Positions 26,101 to 34,058 of a stretch of DNA of 64,000 nucleotides are shown piece by piece. Source of the DNA: Ensifer sp. LC163 (GTDB lineage: Bacteria; Pseudomonadota; Alphaproteobacteria; Rhizobiales; Rhizobiaceae); contig NZ_MBSS01000068.1 of NCBI RefSeq assembly GCF_001695855.1, positions 167,503 to 231,502 on the forward strand, written 5' to 3'. How positions within the stretch are numbered: position 1 is the stretch's first letter; every line of letters begins with the position of its first letter. The notes beneath the pieces were generated by a model. That model was not told where the DNA came from, did no database searches, and saw only the letters and a program-made list of their open reading frames with translations. Made by a program: the position numbers and the translations under genes.

Positions 26101-27407
26101 ATGAAGATCTCCACTCTTGCGGCCACGGTCGCGCTTCTCGGCTGTGCCAGCGCGGCCCAGGCCACCAATATCGAATTCTGGTATGGCAATACCGGCCCGG
26201 TCGAAACCGCTATCAAAGCCCAGTGCGATGCCTTCAATGCCGCCCAGAGCGAGAATCACGTCAATTGCGTCGGCCAGGGTAGCTACGAAGTCTCGATGCA
26301 GAAGGCGATTGCCGCCTACCGTGCCAAGAACCATCCGGTTCTTATCCAGTTCTTCGACGCCGGCACGCTTGACTGATGCTGTCGGACGCCGTCGAGCCGG
26401 TTCAGGACCTGATGCCGGACGTCAAGTGGGACCAGTACATCGCCGGCGCCCGCGCCTATTACGAAACCTCGGGCGGTAAGCTGTTCGCCCAGCCCTACAA
26501 TTCCTCCACGCTGCTGTTCTACGCGAACAAGACCGAGCTCGAGAAAGCCGGCATCATGCAGACGCCGACCACCTGGGAAGAGGTGATCGAGGCCGCCCGC
26601 AAGCTGAAGGCCGCCGGTCATGCCTGCCCCTTCGTCACCGATGGCGACACCTGGCGCGTGCTCGAGCAGTTCTCCGCCCGCCACGGCCTGCCGATTGCGA
26701 CCAAGCACAACGGCTATGACGGCCTCGACGCCGAATATGCCATCAACGCCACCTTCGCCGCCAAGCATCTGGCCAACCTGGTCGAGTGGCGCAACGAAGG
26801 CCTGGTGCGTCTCGCCGCCGACACCAAGGCCGGCAACTACACCGCCGCCTTCAATGCCGGCGAATGCGCGATGATGGAACAGTCCTCCGGCTCCTACACT
26901 GCCGCCGCCAAGGCGTTCGACGGCAAGTATGAGCTGGCCGTCAACATGGCGCCGATGTACAGGGGCTATGAGCGCCACAACACGTTTGTCGGCGGTGCCT
27001 CCATCTACGTCATGAAGGGCCACGACAAGGCCGAGATCGACGCAGCCAAGGCCTTCCTCGACTTCCTGCGCCGTCCCGAACAGCAGATGTTCTTCACGGC
27101 CAATACCGGTTACGTGCCGGTCACGACCGATGTGCTGGACGCCATCGCGAAAAGCGGCGAGGCGAACTCGCCGAAATACGCGACCGCCAAGCTCGGCGTT
27201 GAATCCATGAACCAGCCGGCGACGGCAGATACCCGCGGCATCCGCCTCGGCTTCTACGTGCAGTTCCGCGAAGTCTTCATGGAAGAAACCCAGAAGGCCT
27301 TTGCCGGCCAGCAGACCATGCAGGCGGCACTCGACAACACCAAGAAGCGCGGCGACCAACTGCTGCGTCGCTTCGAGCAGACCTACAAGGGCAAGAAGCT
27401 TCCCTGA
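26101..27407 (+). pseudogene. UgpB-like ABC solute-binding protein gene with one-base frameshift
   Basis: The first frame (26101-26376) encodes a signal peptide (MKISTLAATVALLGCASAAQA) and the mature start TNIEFWYGNTGPVETAI up to IQFFDAGTLD, then TGA. The second frame (26376-27407, 343 codons) continues exactly where homologues do: MLSDAVEPVQDLMPDVKWDQ. Family members read FDAGTxDLMLS here, so a single missing base (ctt-gac-[c]tg-atg) around 26372 explains the break. The ATG of part two overlaps the stop (TGATG), so reinitiation is possible, but that half would lack a signal peptide. The remainder is intact to KGKKLP. Without a working SBP the downstream importer would be impaired, unless this is a sequence error or the SBP is supplied elsewhere. 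Confidence 0.85.
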
Positions 27408-27427
27408 TCCTGATCTCGCATCCGCTG

Positions 27428-27453
27428 ACATGGGGCGGAAAACCGCCCCATGT
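27428..27453 (+). promoter_or_regulatory. SBP-permease intercistronic hairpin
   Basis: Perfect 11-bp stem, acatggggcgg at 27428-27438 and ccgccccatgt at 27443-27453, with an aaaa loop, 20 bases after the SBP stop and 27 before the permease start. Weakly T-rich downstream; more likely a stabiliser/partial attenuator than a full terminator. Confidence 0.65.
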
Positions 27454-27479
27454 CCTCATTCTGTTTTGGGACTGTCTCC

Positions 27480-28370
27480 ATGTCGTCGGAATCCTCCCTG
27501 TTCAGCCATCGCTGGCTGCCGCTTCTTCTTGCGGCGCCGCTGATGTTGCTGATCGTCCTGTTCTTTTATGTGCCGGTCTTCCAGGCCTTCTATTGGTCGT
27601 TTTTCCTGGAGCAGCCGTTTGGCGGCGGCTCGGAATTCGTCGGTTTCCAGAATTTTGCGCGCGTCCTGTCGGATCCGGAATTCTGGATGGCCGGGTGGCG
27701 CACCATCGTCTTCATGCTGACGGCATCCTCGCTCGCGGTCATCGTGCCGCTGATGCTCGCCATCGCCGCCGACCGCAAGATCGCCCTGTCTATCCCGGCC
27801 CGCAACATTTTGGTCTGGCCGAAGGGCATCGCCGGCGCCTCGATCGGCGTTGTCTTCGCCTTCATCTTCAACCCGTTCGTCGGCCTGATGGCGCCGCTCA
27901 ATACGCTGGTTCCCGGCCTGTGGAACCCCGGCATCGATGGCACCGACGCCTTCATCACTTTGGTCGCTGCACATGTGTGGAGCGGCATTCCGTTCAATTT
28001 CGTCATCCTGCTCGCCGGCCTGCGTTCGATTCCGCACACTATGCACCAGGCTGCGGCGATGGACGGGGCAGGGCCCTGGCGACGCATATTCGACGTGCAG
28101 CTGCCGTTGATCATGCCGCAGCTGTTTCTGACCTTCGTGCTCGAATTCACCGAGAGCATCACCTCGGTCTTCGCACTGATTGATACCATTACCGGCGGCG
28201 GTCCGGGCGGTTCGACGACGCTGCTCGTCTACAAGATCTATGTCGACGGCTTCCGCGGCTTTGATCTTTCCGGCGCTTCCACCCAGACGGCCATCCTGAT
28301 GGTCTTCGTCCTTCTTCTCGCAGCCTGCCAGTTCGTCTTCCTCGGCCGGCGCATCAATTACGAGCGCTGA
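27480..28370 (+). CDS. ABC transporter permease, UgpA class
   Basis: 296 residues from ATG 27480 (MSSESSLFSHRWLPLLLAAPL), an ordinary length for UgpA. First helix LLLAAPLMLLIVLFFYVPVFQAFYW; the conserved ILVWPKGIAGASIGVVFAFIFNP region; coupling loop HTMHQAAAMDGAGPWRRIFDVQLPLI; TGGGPGGSTTLLVY near the C-terminus. The upstream ATG 27450 is inside the hairpin region and less likely. Inner-membrane half of a glycerol-phosphate/sugar-type importer with the next gene, only three bases away. Confidence 0.92.
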   Translation: MSSESSLFSHRWLPLLLAAPLMLLIVLFFYVPVFQAFYWSFFLEQPFGGGSEFVGFQNFARVLSDPEFWMAGWRTIVFMLTASSLAVIVPLMLAIAADRKIALSIPARNILVWPKGIAGASIGVVFAFIFNPFVGLMAPLNTLVPGLWNPGIDGTDAFITLVAAHVWSGIPFNFVILLAGLRSIPHTMHQAAAMDGAGPWRRIFDVQLPLIMPQLFLTFVLEFTESITSVFALIDTITGGGPGGSTTLLVYKIYVDGFRGFDLSGASTQTAILMVFVLLLAACQFVFLGRRINYER

Positions 28371-28373
28371 GCC

Positions 28374-29291
28374 ATGGTCGAGAACGCACGCTCCATCAAC
28401 ATCGCCGCCAGCATCCTGCTGATCATCGGCATCGTCTATATCGTCGGCCCGCTCTACCTGACGCTGTCCACCGCGTCGCAGTCCTATGAATACATGCTGC
28501 GCAACGGGCTCGCCTGGGTTCCGGGCGGTGAGCTGTTTGCCAATATGGGCAAGGTCATCAACGACACGCGCATCCCGATCCAGATGCTCAACAGCATGAT
28601 CGTCGCCTTCTCGAATGCGCTTGCCACCTGCGCTTTGTCCTTCCTGTCGGCCTATGCGATCGTCTATTTCCGCATTCGCTGGGCCGGCGTGGTGTTCGCG
28701 CTGATCCTGGCAACGATCATGCTGCCGCTCGATATTCGGGTGATCACCACATACCAGGTCGCTTCCAACATCTTTTCGCCGCTCAATGCCGTGCTGGATG
28801 TCACCGGCCTCAACGATCTAATCGCCAATGCCTTCGGCGCGCCAGTCCATCTCGAACTCAGTGTGCTCAACACGCATTTCGGCCTGATCGCGCCGCTGGT
28901 CGCGCATGGCACCGGCACGTTCCTGTTTCGGCAGTTTTTCCTCACCCTGCCCAAAGACCTGTTCAAGGCGGCCCGCATGGATGGGGCAGGGCCGATCCGC
29001 TTCCTGTTCGATATCCTGCTGCCGCTTGCCCGCACAAGCGTCGCCTCGCTGTTCGTGCTCACCTTCCTGAGCGGCTGGACACAATATCTCTGGCCGTTGG
29101 TCGGCGCCTCGACGCCTGACATGCAGACCGCCGTGGTCGGGCTTGCCCGCCTCGTGCCGGATGCCGACGGCCAGGTGCCCGATTTCCCGATGATCATGGC
29201 CGGTGCCGTGCTCGTTTCCCTCGTTCCCCTGTCGATGATCGCCCTGCTGCAGCGTTTTCTCGTCCAGGGCCTCGTTCTTTCGGAGAAATGA
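28374..29291 (+). CDS. ABC transporter permease, UgpE class
   Basis: 305 residues. N-terminal helix ILLIIGIVYIVGPLYLTLSTASQSYE, SFLSAYAIVYFRIRWAG as the AYALxRF-type segment, LPLDIRVITTYQVASN, then the coupling loop PKDLFKAARMDGAGPIRFLFDILLPL and a C-terminal helix ending LLQRFLVQGLVLSEK, as in UgpE. The GAGPIRF pattern mirrors the partner permease. Four bases separate its stop from the ATPase start. Confidence 0.92.
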   Translation: MVENARSINIAASILLIIGIVYIVGPLYLTLSTASQSYEYMLRNGLAWVPGGELFANMGKVINDTRIPIQMLNSMIVAFSNALATCALSFLSAYAIVYFRIRWAGVVFALILATIMLPLDIRVITTYQVASNIFSPLNAVLDVTGLNDLIANAFGAPVHLELSVLNTHFGLIAPLVAHGTGTFLFRQFFLTLPKDLFKAARMDGAGPIRFLFDILLPLARTSVASLFVLTFLSGWTQYLWPLVGASTPDMQTAVVGLARLVPDADGQVPDFPMIMAGAVLVSLVPLSMIALLQRFLVQGLVLSEK

Positions 29292-29295
29292 CCCA

Positions 29296-30426
29296 ATGAC
29301 CGCCATCGACACAGCCATTCGCGCCGCCGCGGCCGATATCGAGCTCATCGGCGTCACCAAGGCCTATGACGCCAAGACCGTCGTCATCCCACAACTCGAC
29401 GTGGCGCTTCGCCCCGGCGAGTTCACCGTCGTGCTCGGCCCGTCGGGCTGCGGCAAGTCCACGCTTCTGCAGATGATCGCCGGTCTTGAAAGGGTCAGCG
29501 GCGGCAAGATCCTCATTGGCGGCCGCGAGGTGCAGAACCTAGAGCCAAAGCACCGCGGCTGCGCCATGGTGTTCCAGAACTATGCGCTTTATCCGCATAT
29601 GACGGTCGCCGAAAACATGGCCTACAGCCTGAAGGTCGCTGGCGTCTCGAAGGCCGAACGCGCCGAACGGGTGGCCACCGTCGCGAAGATGCTCGGCCTT
29701 GCCGATTTCCTCGCCCGCAAACCGGGCCAGCTGTCCGGCGGCCAGCGTCAGCGCGTCGCGATCGGCCGCGCCATCATCCGCGAGCCGGGCGTGCTCTTGT
29801 TCGACGAGCCGCTCTCCAACCTCGATGCCCAGCTGCGGCACGACATGCGCGTCGAACTCGCCGACCTGCATCGCCGCATCGGTGCCACCAGCGTTTTTGT
29901 CACCCATGATCAGGTGGAGGCGATGACGCTCGCCGATCGCATACTCATCCTCAACAAGGGGCACATCGAACAGTTCGATACCCCGAAGGCGATCTACCAC
30001 CATCCGGCTTCCATCTTCGTTGCAAAATTCATCGGCTCGCCGCCGATGAACATTTTGGCAGTGACGGGCGACGGTTCCGCGCTGCGGCTGGCCGACGGCC
30101 AGGTGGTCGCGAATTTCGCCGGCAAGGGCAGTTTCCAGCTGGGCATTCGCCCGGAAGACATCACCGTCAAGGCAGGCGGCCCGATCAAGGCGCAGATCCG
30201 CTACCGTGAGGACCTCGGCTCCCACGAAATCCTTGAAGCGGACATCGCCGGCCAGCCGCTGCGCATCGCCACGCCCTTCGGCGCCGAAATCGATCCGACA
30301 TCGACGCTATCCTTGTCCTTTTCCCAGGCCCGGCTGCATCTCTTCGACAATGGGACCAGCCGCGCGATTTCCAATGCCTTCGATCAGACCAAGTCCGCGC
30401 CCGCATCAGTGAAAGAATACCAGTGA
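29296..30426 (+). CDS. ABC transporter ATPase, UgpC/MsmX class
   Basis: 376 residues. Walker A GPSGCGKST, Q-loop MVFQNYALYPHMTVAENMAY, signature [15 protein letters not shown], Walker [13 protein letters not shown], switch SVFVTHDQVEAMTLADRI, then the TOBE-type C-terminal domain with LGIRPEDITVKA. It powers the UgpA/UgpE-type permeases just upstream. The stop overlaps the start of the following phosphodiesterase (ATGA at 30423), tying transport to hydrolysis. Confidence 0.93.
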   Translation: MTAIDTAIRAAAADIELIGVTKAYDAKTVVIPQLDVALRPGEFTVVLGPSGCGKSTLLQMIAGLERVSGGKILIGGREVQNLEPKHRGCAMVFQNYALYPHMTVAENMAYSLKVAGVSKAERAERVATVAKMLGLADFLARKPGQLSGGQRQRVAIGRAIIREPGVLLFDEPLSNLDAQLRHDMRVELADLHRRIGATSVFVTHDQVEAMTLADRILILNKGHIEQFDTPKAIYHHPASIFVAKFIGSPPMNILAVTGDGSALRLADGQVVANFAGKGSFQLGIRPEDITVKAGGPIKAQIRYREDLGSHEILEADIAGQPLRIATPFGAEIDPTSTLSLSFSQARLHLFDNGTSRAISNAFDQTKSAPASVKEYQ

Positions 30427-31253
30427 ACTACAGAGAGTTTATCGCCGATCCGGCCCGCGATTGCGCCATCGTCGCGCATCGCGGCTTCTGGCGGGATGCG
30501 CCGGAAAACAGCCTTCTCGCCATCGAAAGGGTGATCGACGCCGGTTACGAGGTGGTCGAGATCGATATCCGCCGCAGCGCCGATGGCGGGCTGTTCCTGC
30601 TGCATGACGAGACGCTGGAGCGCATGGCCGGCCTCGATGCCGCGCCGGAAAACCTGTCGTCGCAACAGCTTTCCGTGCTTGCCCTGCGCAACCGCGACGG
30701 CGGTGCCGAGAATGCGTTCACCGGCGAAAAGCTGCCGAGCCTCGCCGAAGTTTTCGAACTGACGCGCGGCCGCATTTTTCTGCATCTAGACGTCAAGGAT
30801 CGGGATGTCATCCCGGATGTCATCGCCTGTGCCAAGGCCATGGAGGTCCAGCGCCAAGTGGATTTCTGGGCTTCGTTGAAAACCGAAAAGGACCTTGCCT
30901 GGATCCGCGAGACGATCATTCCGCATGACGTTCTGTTCATGGCCAAGACCCGCCTCAACGTGCCGAGCGCCGCAGCCCAGATCGCGCTTCTGTCGGAACT
31001 CTCGCCTTCGGTCTGTGAAATTTATTTCGATCGGCTGGAAGAGCTGGCCGCCCTCGATGGTGCTTTGCGTGAAAACGGCATGGCGCTCTGGGTCAACACG
31101 CTCGATTCCGTCGCCTGCGCCGGCTTCACCGATACCGCAGCACTTATGGATCCCGACGCCGTCTGGGGTCGCCTGATCAATGCCGGCATCTCGGTCATCC
31201 AGACCGACGAGGCGGCGGCCCTTCAATCCTATCTGGCGGCACGCCGCGCCTGA
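30423..31253 (+). CDS. Glycerophosphodiester phosphodiesterase (UgpQ-like), copy 1
   Basis: 276 residues of the GDPD TIM-barrel family, which hydrolyse glycerophosphodiesters to sn-glycerol-3-phosphate and an alcohol. Catalytic and metal residues are visible: IVAHRGFWRDAPENSLLAIE (His, Arg, Glu, Asn), EIDIRRSADGGLFLLHDETL (Glu, Asp, His-Asp). No signal peptide, so it acts in the cytoplasm on imported substrate. It starts inside the end of the ATPase gene and is followed after 20 bases by a same-length paralogue. Start codon is a GTG at 30423 (the ATGA overlap pattern is not exact here). Confidence 0.92.
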   Translation: MNYREFIADPARDCAIVAHRGFWRDAPENSLLAIERVIDAGYEVVEIDIRRSADGGLFLLHDETLERMAGLDAAPENLSSQQLSVLALRNRDGGAENAFTGEKLPSLAEVFELTRGRIFLHLDVKDRDVIPDVIACAKAMEVQRQVDFWASLKTEKDLAWIRETIIPHDVLFMAKTRLNVPSAAAQIALLSELSPSVCEIYFDRLEELAALDGALRENGMALWVNTLDSVACAGFTDTAALMDPDAVWGRLINAGISVIQTDEAAALQSYLAARRA

Positions 31254-31273
31254 CCTACCCAAGGAAGAATGAA

Positions 31274-32104
31274 ATGACCCATTACAAGGACTATATCGCC
31301 GATCCCAAGCGCGCGCCCGCCATCGTCGCACATCGCGGCGCCTGGCACGGTGCGCCGGAAAACAGTCTGGCCGCGATTGAAAAGGCGATCGCTGTCGGCG
31401 CCGACATCGTCGAGCTCGACGTACGCAAGAGCGCAGATGGCGAACTCTTCATCATGCATGACGACACGCTATTGCGGATGGCCGGTATCGACCGCGACGC
31501 CGAGACCTTCACCATCGCCGAACTGCAGGCGATCGCGCTGCGCGAGGACGACGGCGGCGAGCATCGCGAAATCACCGACCAGCGCATCCCGACCTTGACG
31601 CAGGCGCTCGAAATCATCCGCGGCCGGATCTTCGCCGATCTCGACCTCAAGGATCGCGGCCTGTTTTCGGAGGTTGCTGCCTGCGCTCGCGAGATGAATG
31701 CCGCACCCTATGTCGACCTGAAGACGCGCGTGATGACCCGCGAGGAACTTGACTGGGTCCGAGCCCAGAATATCGAAGGTGTACCGTTCATGGCGATGGC
31801 GAAGTTCACGGCCCAGGGCCTGCACGAGACCATGGCGCTGCTCTCCGAAATCAAGCCATTCATGTGCGAGATGCGCTTCGACCGGCTCGAGACGATCGCC
31901 GACAACCGGCAGCTGTTCCGCGATGCCGGCATGGCGCTCTGGTCGAACACACTCGACATGGCTGCCAGCGGCGAGTGCCTAGACGAAACGGCGCTCACCG
32001 ATCCGGACCGTATCTGGGGCCGCCTGATGGATGCCGGCATCAGCGTCTTCCAGACCGACGAGCCGGAAGCGCTGAAAGCCTATCTCGAGGCGCGCCGCGC
32101 ATGA
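31274..32104 (+). CDS. Glycerophosphodiester phosphodiesterase (UgpQ-like), copy 2
   Basis: 276 residues, aligned end to end with the preceding gene: IVAHRGAWHGAPENSLAAIE, ELDVRKSADGELFIMHDDTL, and both end in (A/E)ARRA. A tandem duplication followed by divergence is the simplest reading; the two may prefer different head groups. A aaggaagaatga Shine-Dalgarno region precedes ATG 31274. The stop overlaps the start of the inositol-monophosphatase-family gene by four bases (ATGA). Confidence 0.92.
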   Translation: MTHYKDYIADPKRAPAIVAHRGAWHGAPENSLAAIEKAIAVGADIVELDVRKSADGELFIMHDDTLLRMAGIDRDAETFTIAELQAIALREDDGGEHREITDQRIPTLTQALEIIRGRIFADLDLKDRGLFSEVAACAREMNAAPYVDLKTRVMTREELDWVRAQNIEGVPFMAMAKFTAQGLHETMALLSEIKPFMCEMRFDRLETIADNRQLFRDAGMALWSNTLDMAASGECLDETALTDPDRIWGRLMDAGISVFQTDEPEALKAYLEARRA

Positions 32105-32925
32105 AACCCGTCACCAATGAACTCATGCTCGCCCTGATGGGCGACATGCGCGAAGCGGCCGGGGCCGAAATCCTGCCGCGCTTCCGCGCCATCACCGCCG
32201 ACACCATCCGCGCTAAGACTGCAGCCGACGACATCGTCACGGACGCGGATATCGCCGCCGAGCGCGTGCTCAGCCAGAGGCTGGCTGAGCGCCTGCCTGG
32301 CATTACCATCGTCGGCGAGGAGGTGGTGTCGGACGACGCCTCCATCCTCACGCGCCTGGCCGACGCCGACCTTGCGGCGGTTATCGATCCGGTCGACGGC
32401 ACCTGGCATTTTGCCCATGGCGTGCCGATGTTCGGCAGTATCCTCGCCATCGTGTCCGGCGGCGAGACCATCGCCGGATTGATCCATTACCCGATCCTGG
32501 GCGATTTCCTTGTCGCCCGCCGCGGCGAGGGGGCCTGGCATGTGGCCGCAGATGGCACGAAAACGCGTCTTTCCGTCGCCGCGCCGACGCCGATCGACCA
32601 AATTCACGGTTTCATTCCGCTGCATATGTTCGAGCCGGACCTGCAGGCGAAGCTGGCGCCGCGTGTGCTGCGTTTTCTGCGCACGACCACATGGCGCTGC
32701 TCGGCCTGGGAATATCGTATGCTTGCGACCGGCGCGATGGGCTTCTGTCTCAACGAGAGCCTGAAGCCGTGGGACCACGCCGCCGGCGTGCTGATCCATG
32801 CGGAAGCGGGCGGGTTTGCGGCAACCATGGCCAGAGAGACCTATCGGCCGACAATGACAGAGGGCCACCTGCTGGCGGCGCCGGACGAGGCGTCGTGGAA
32901 GGCGATAAGGGACGCGCTGTCTTAA
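32101..32925 (+). CDS. Inositol monophosphatase family phosphatase
   Basis: 274 residues. Motif GEE at 72-74, DPVDGT at 96-101 (three metal-binding acidic residues with Glu73/74), and the C-terminal metal Asp in PWDHAAGVLIHAEAGG. The family hydrolyses phosphate from inositol phosphates, sugar phosphates or nucleotides with Mg2+. After DPVDGT the sequence is WHF rather than the usual xNF, a modest departure. ATG 32101 overlaps the phosphodiesterase stop, so it is the last gene of the operon; with two GDPDs it could release free inositol or sugar from a phosphorylated product (inference). Confidence 0.9.
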   Translation: MKPVTNELMLALMGDMREAAGAEILPRFRAITADTIRAKTAADDIVTDADIAAERVLSQRLAERLPGITIVGEEVVSDDASILTRLADADLAAVIDPVDGTWHFAHGVPMFGSILAIVSGGETIAGLIHYPILGDFLVARRGEGAWHVAADGTKTRLSVAAPTPIDQIHGFIPLHMFEPDLQAKLAPRVLRFLRTTTWRCSAWEYRMLATGAMGFCLNESLKPWDHAAGVLIHAEAGGFAATMARETYRPTMTEGHLLAAPDEASWKAIRDALS

Positions 32926-33276
32926 GCTTAGCATTCGTAGAGACGGGGCAGCTTGACGGGTCCCTATCGCCTTCACCAAGGCAGATGTTCTCGCGCAAGC
33001 TGCGGCACCGAAAGTCAGTGTGGTGAGACCTTGCCCGCCACCTCGGTCATGAGCGAAGGCATTGGCATTGAGGTCTATGCGGTGAAGGCAAGACAAGGCT
33101 TTCGATCGTAAATCTTATCGTTGAGGTGTAGATCCGTCGCTTGCTTGGTTGGGCAAAGCCAGCCTTCGGTTTTCGCATCTCACCGCATTTTCAATCATTC
33201 ATTGCAAGACTGGGCGTCGCAAAACTGTCATAAACGCCGGCGAGCTCCTCGTCGCAATCCATCAAGGCCGTGAGAG
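32926..33276 (+). other. Intergenic, no gene recognised
   Basis: 351 bases between the phosphatase and the Nudix gene. Short frames show no similarity and no strong terminator was seen. Base composition is mixed, with a T-rich stretch near 33110-33200. Confidence 0.4.
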
Positions 33277-33780
33277 ATGGTAGAGCAATTCTCGCCGGTA
33301 TGCGCAGTGACCCCTCAAAGTGCTGCCGGTTGTTCGCGAGCGCGTGTCCAACAAGCTGGTGCGATCTGCTTTCGAATCTCTGCAGACAGCTCTCCTGAGG
33401 TGCTGCTTCTCGCGAGCCGCCGAAACGGCCGCTGGGGAATACCGAAAGGGCGCATCGAAACAGGAGAAACTTCCGGTGTGGCGGCTGCGAGGGAAGCGAT
33501 GGAAGAGGCTGGCGTTAGAGGCCGCGTATCAAACGACGCACTTGGTTCGTTCGTTTACATCAAGGATAGCAGCGATCTTACCTATCACCTCGACGTGCAT
33601 TTGCTCGAGGTCCAGGAAACTCTGTTGGACTTCCCCGAGAGACGAAGCCGGAAACTGCGATGGGCCCCGCTTGAAAATGCGGTCCAGGAAGTCTCTCACC
33701 CAAAGCTTCGAGATCTGCTGCTGCTCTTGGCTGGTAACCTCGAGATAGGCTGCCTTCTCGGAGGCAATCTCTCCCCGTAA
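33277..33780 (+). CDS. Nudix hydrolase
   Basis: 167 residues. The Nudix box GRIETGETSGVAAAREAMEEAGV (pattern Gx5Ex7REUxEExGU, intact) spans about 58-80, preceded by WGIPKG. Members cleave nucleoside diphosphates linked to another moiety, using Mg2+ held by the REUxEE glutamates. It resembles small rhizobial Nudix proteins often annotated as diadenosine or diphosphoinositol polyphosphate hydrolases (WGIPKGRIE); the substrate is not determinable. Residues 1-25 precede the fold and the start could be later. Monocistronic. Confidence 0.88.
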   Translation: MVEQFSPVCAVTPQSAAGCSRARVQQAGAICFRISADSSPEVLLLASRRNGRWGIPKGRIETGETSGVAAAREAMEEAGVRGRVSNDALGSFVYIKDSSDLTYHLDVHLLEVQETLLDFPERRSRKLRWAPLENAVQEVSHPKLRDLLLLLAGNLEIGCLLGGNLSP

Positions 33781-33955
33781 TGCACACCCGATTTGATCGA
33801 GACCCGGCCTTTGGCAAAACGCGGAATTTCACGGACCGTATAACAACAGCCAAGGAATGGGGGCTTCCCGCAAGCGTAATTCATTGGCGCCGAATGGCAG
33901 AAACCAAGCCGTGGCTTGCGCGGATAAATGCGAGCCTTTCTTCGTGCGGTATATC

Positions 33956-33970
33956 TTGACAATTATAATC
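33956..33970. promoter_or_regulatory. Candidate RirA iron-responsive operator (IRO box)
   Basis: tga-caattataa-tca matches the rhizobial IRO consensus TGA-N9-TCA and lies about 90 bases upstream of the TonB-dependent receptor start, in an AT-rich promoter-like stretch (ttgaca at 33955-33960 could be the -35). RirA represses iron-uptake genes when iron is sufficient. The 6-base consensus recurs by chance, so context is what supports it. Confidence 0.6.
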
Positions 33971-34058
33971 AAGTTATTTAGCACCCCTGGGACCGACACA
34001 TTCAGGCCTGCCTGGGGCCAAGAAATGTTTTTGGTCAATAGGTTACAGGGGGCTATGG

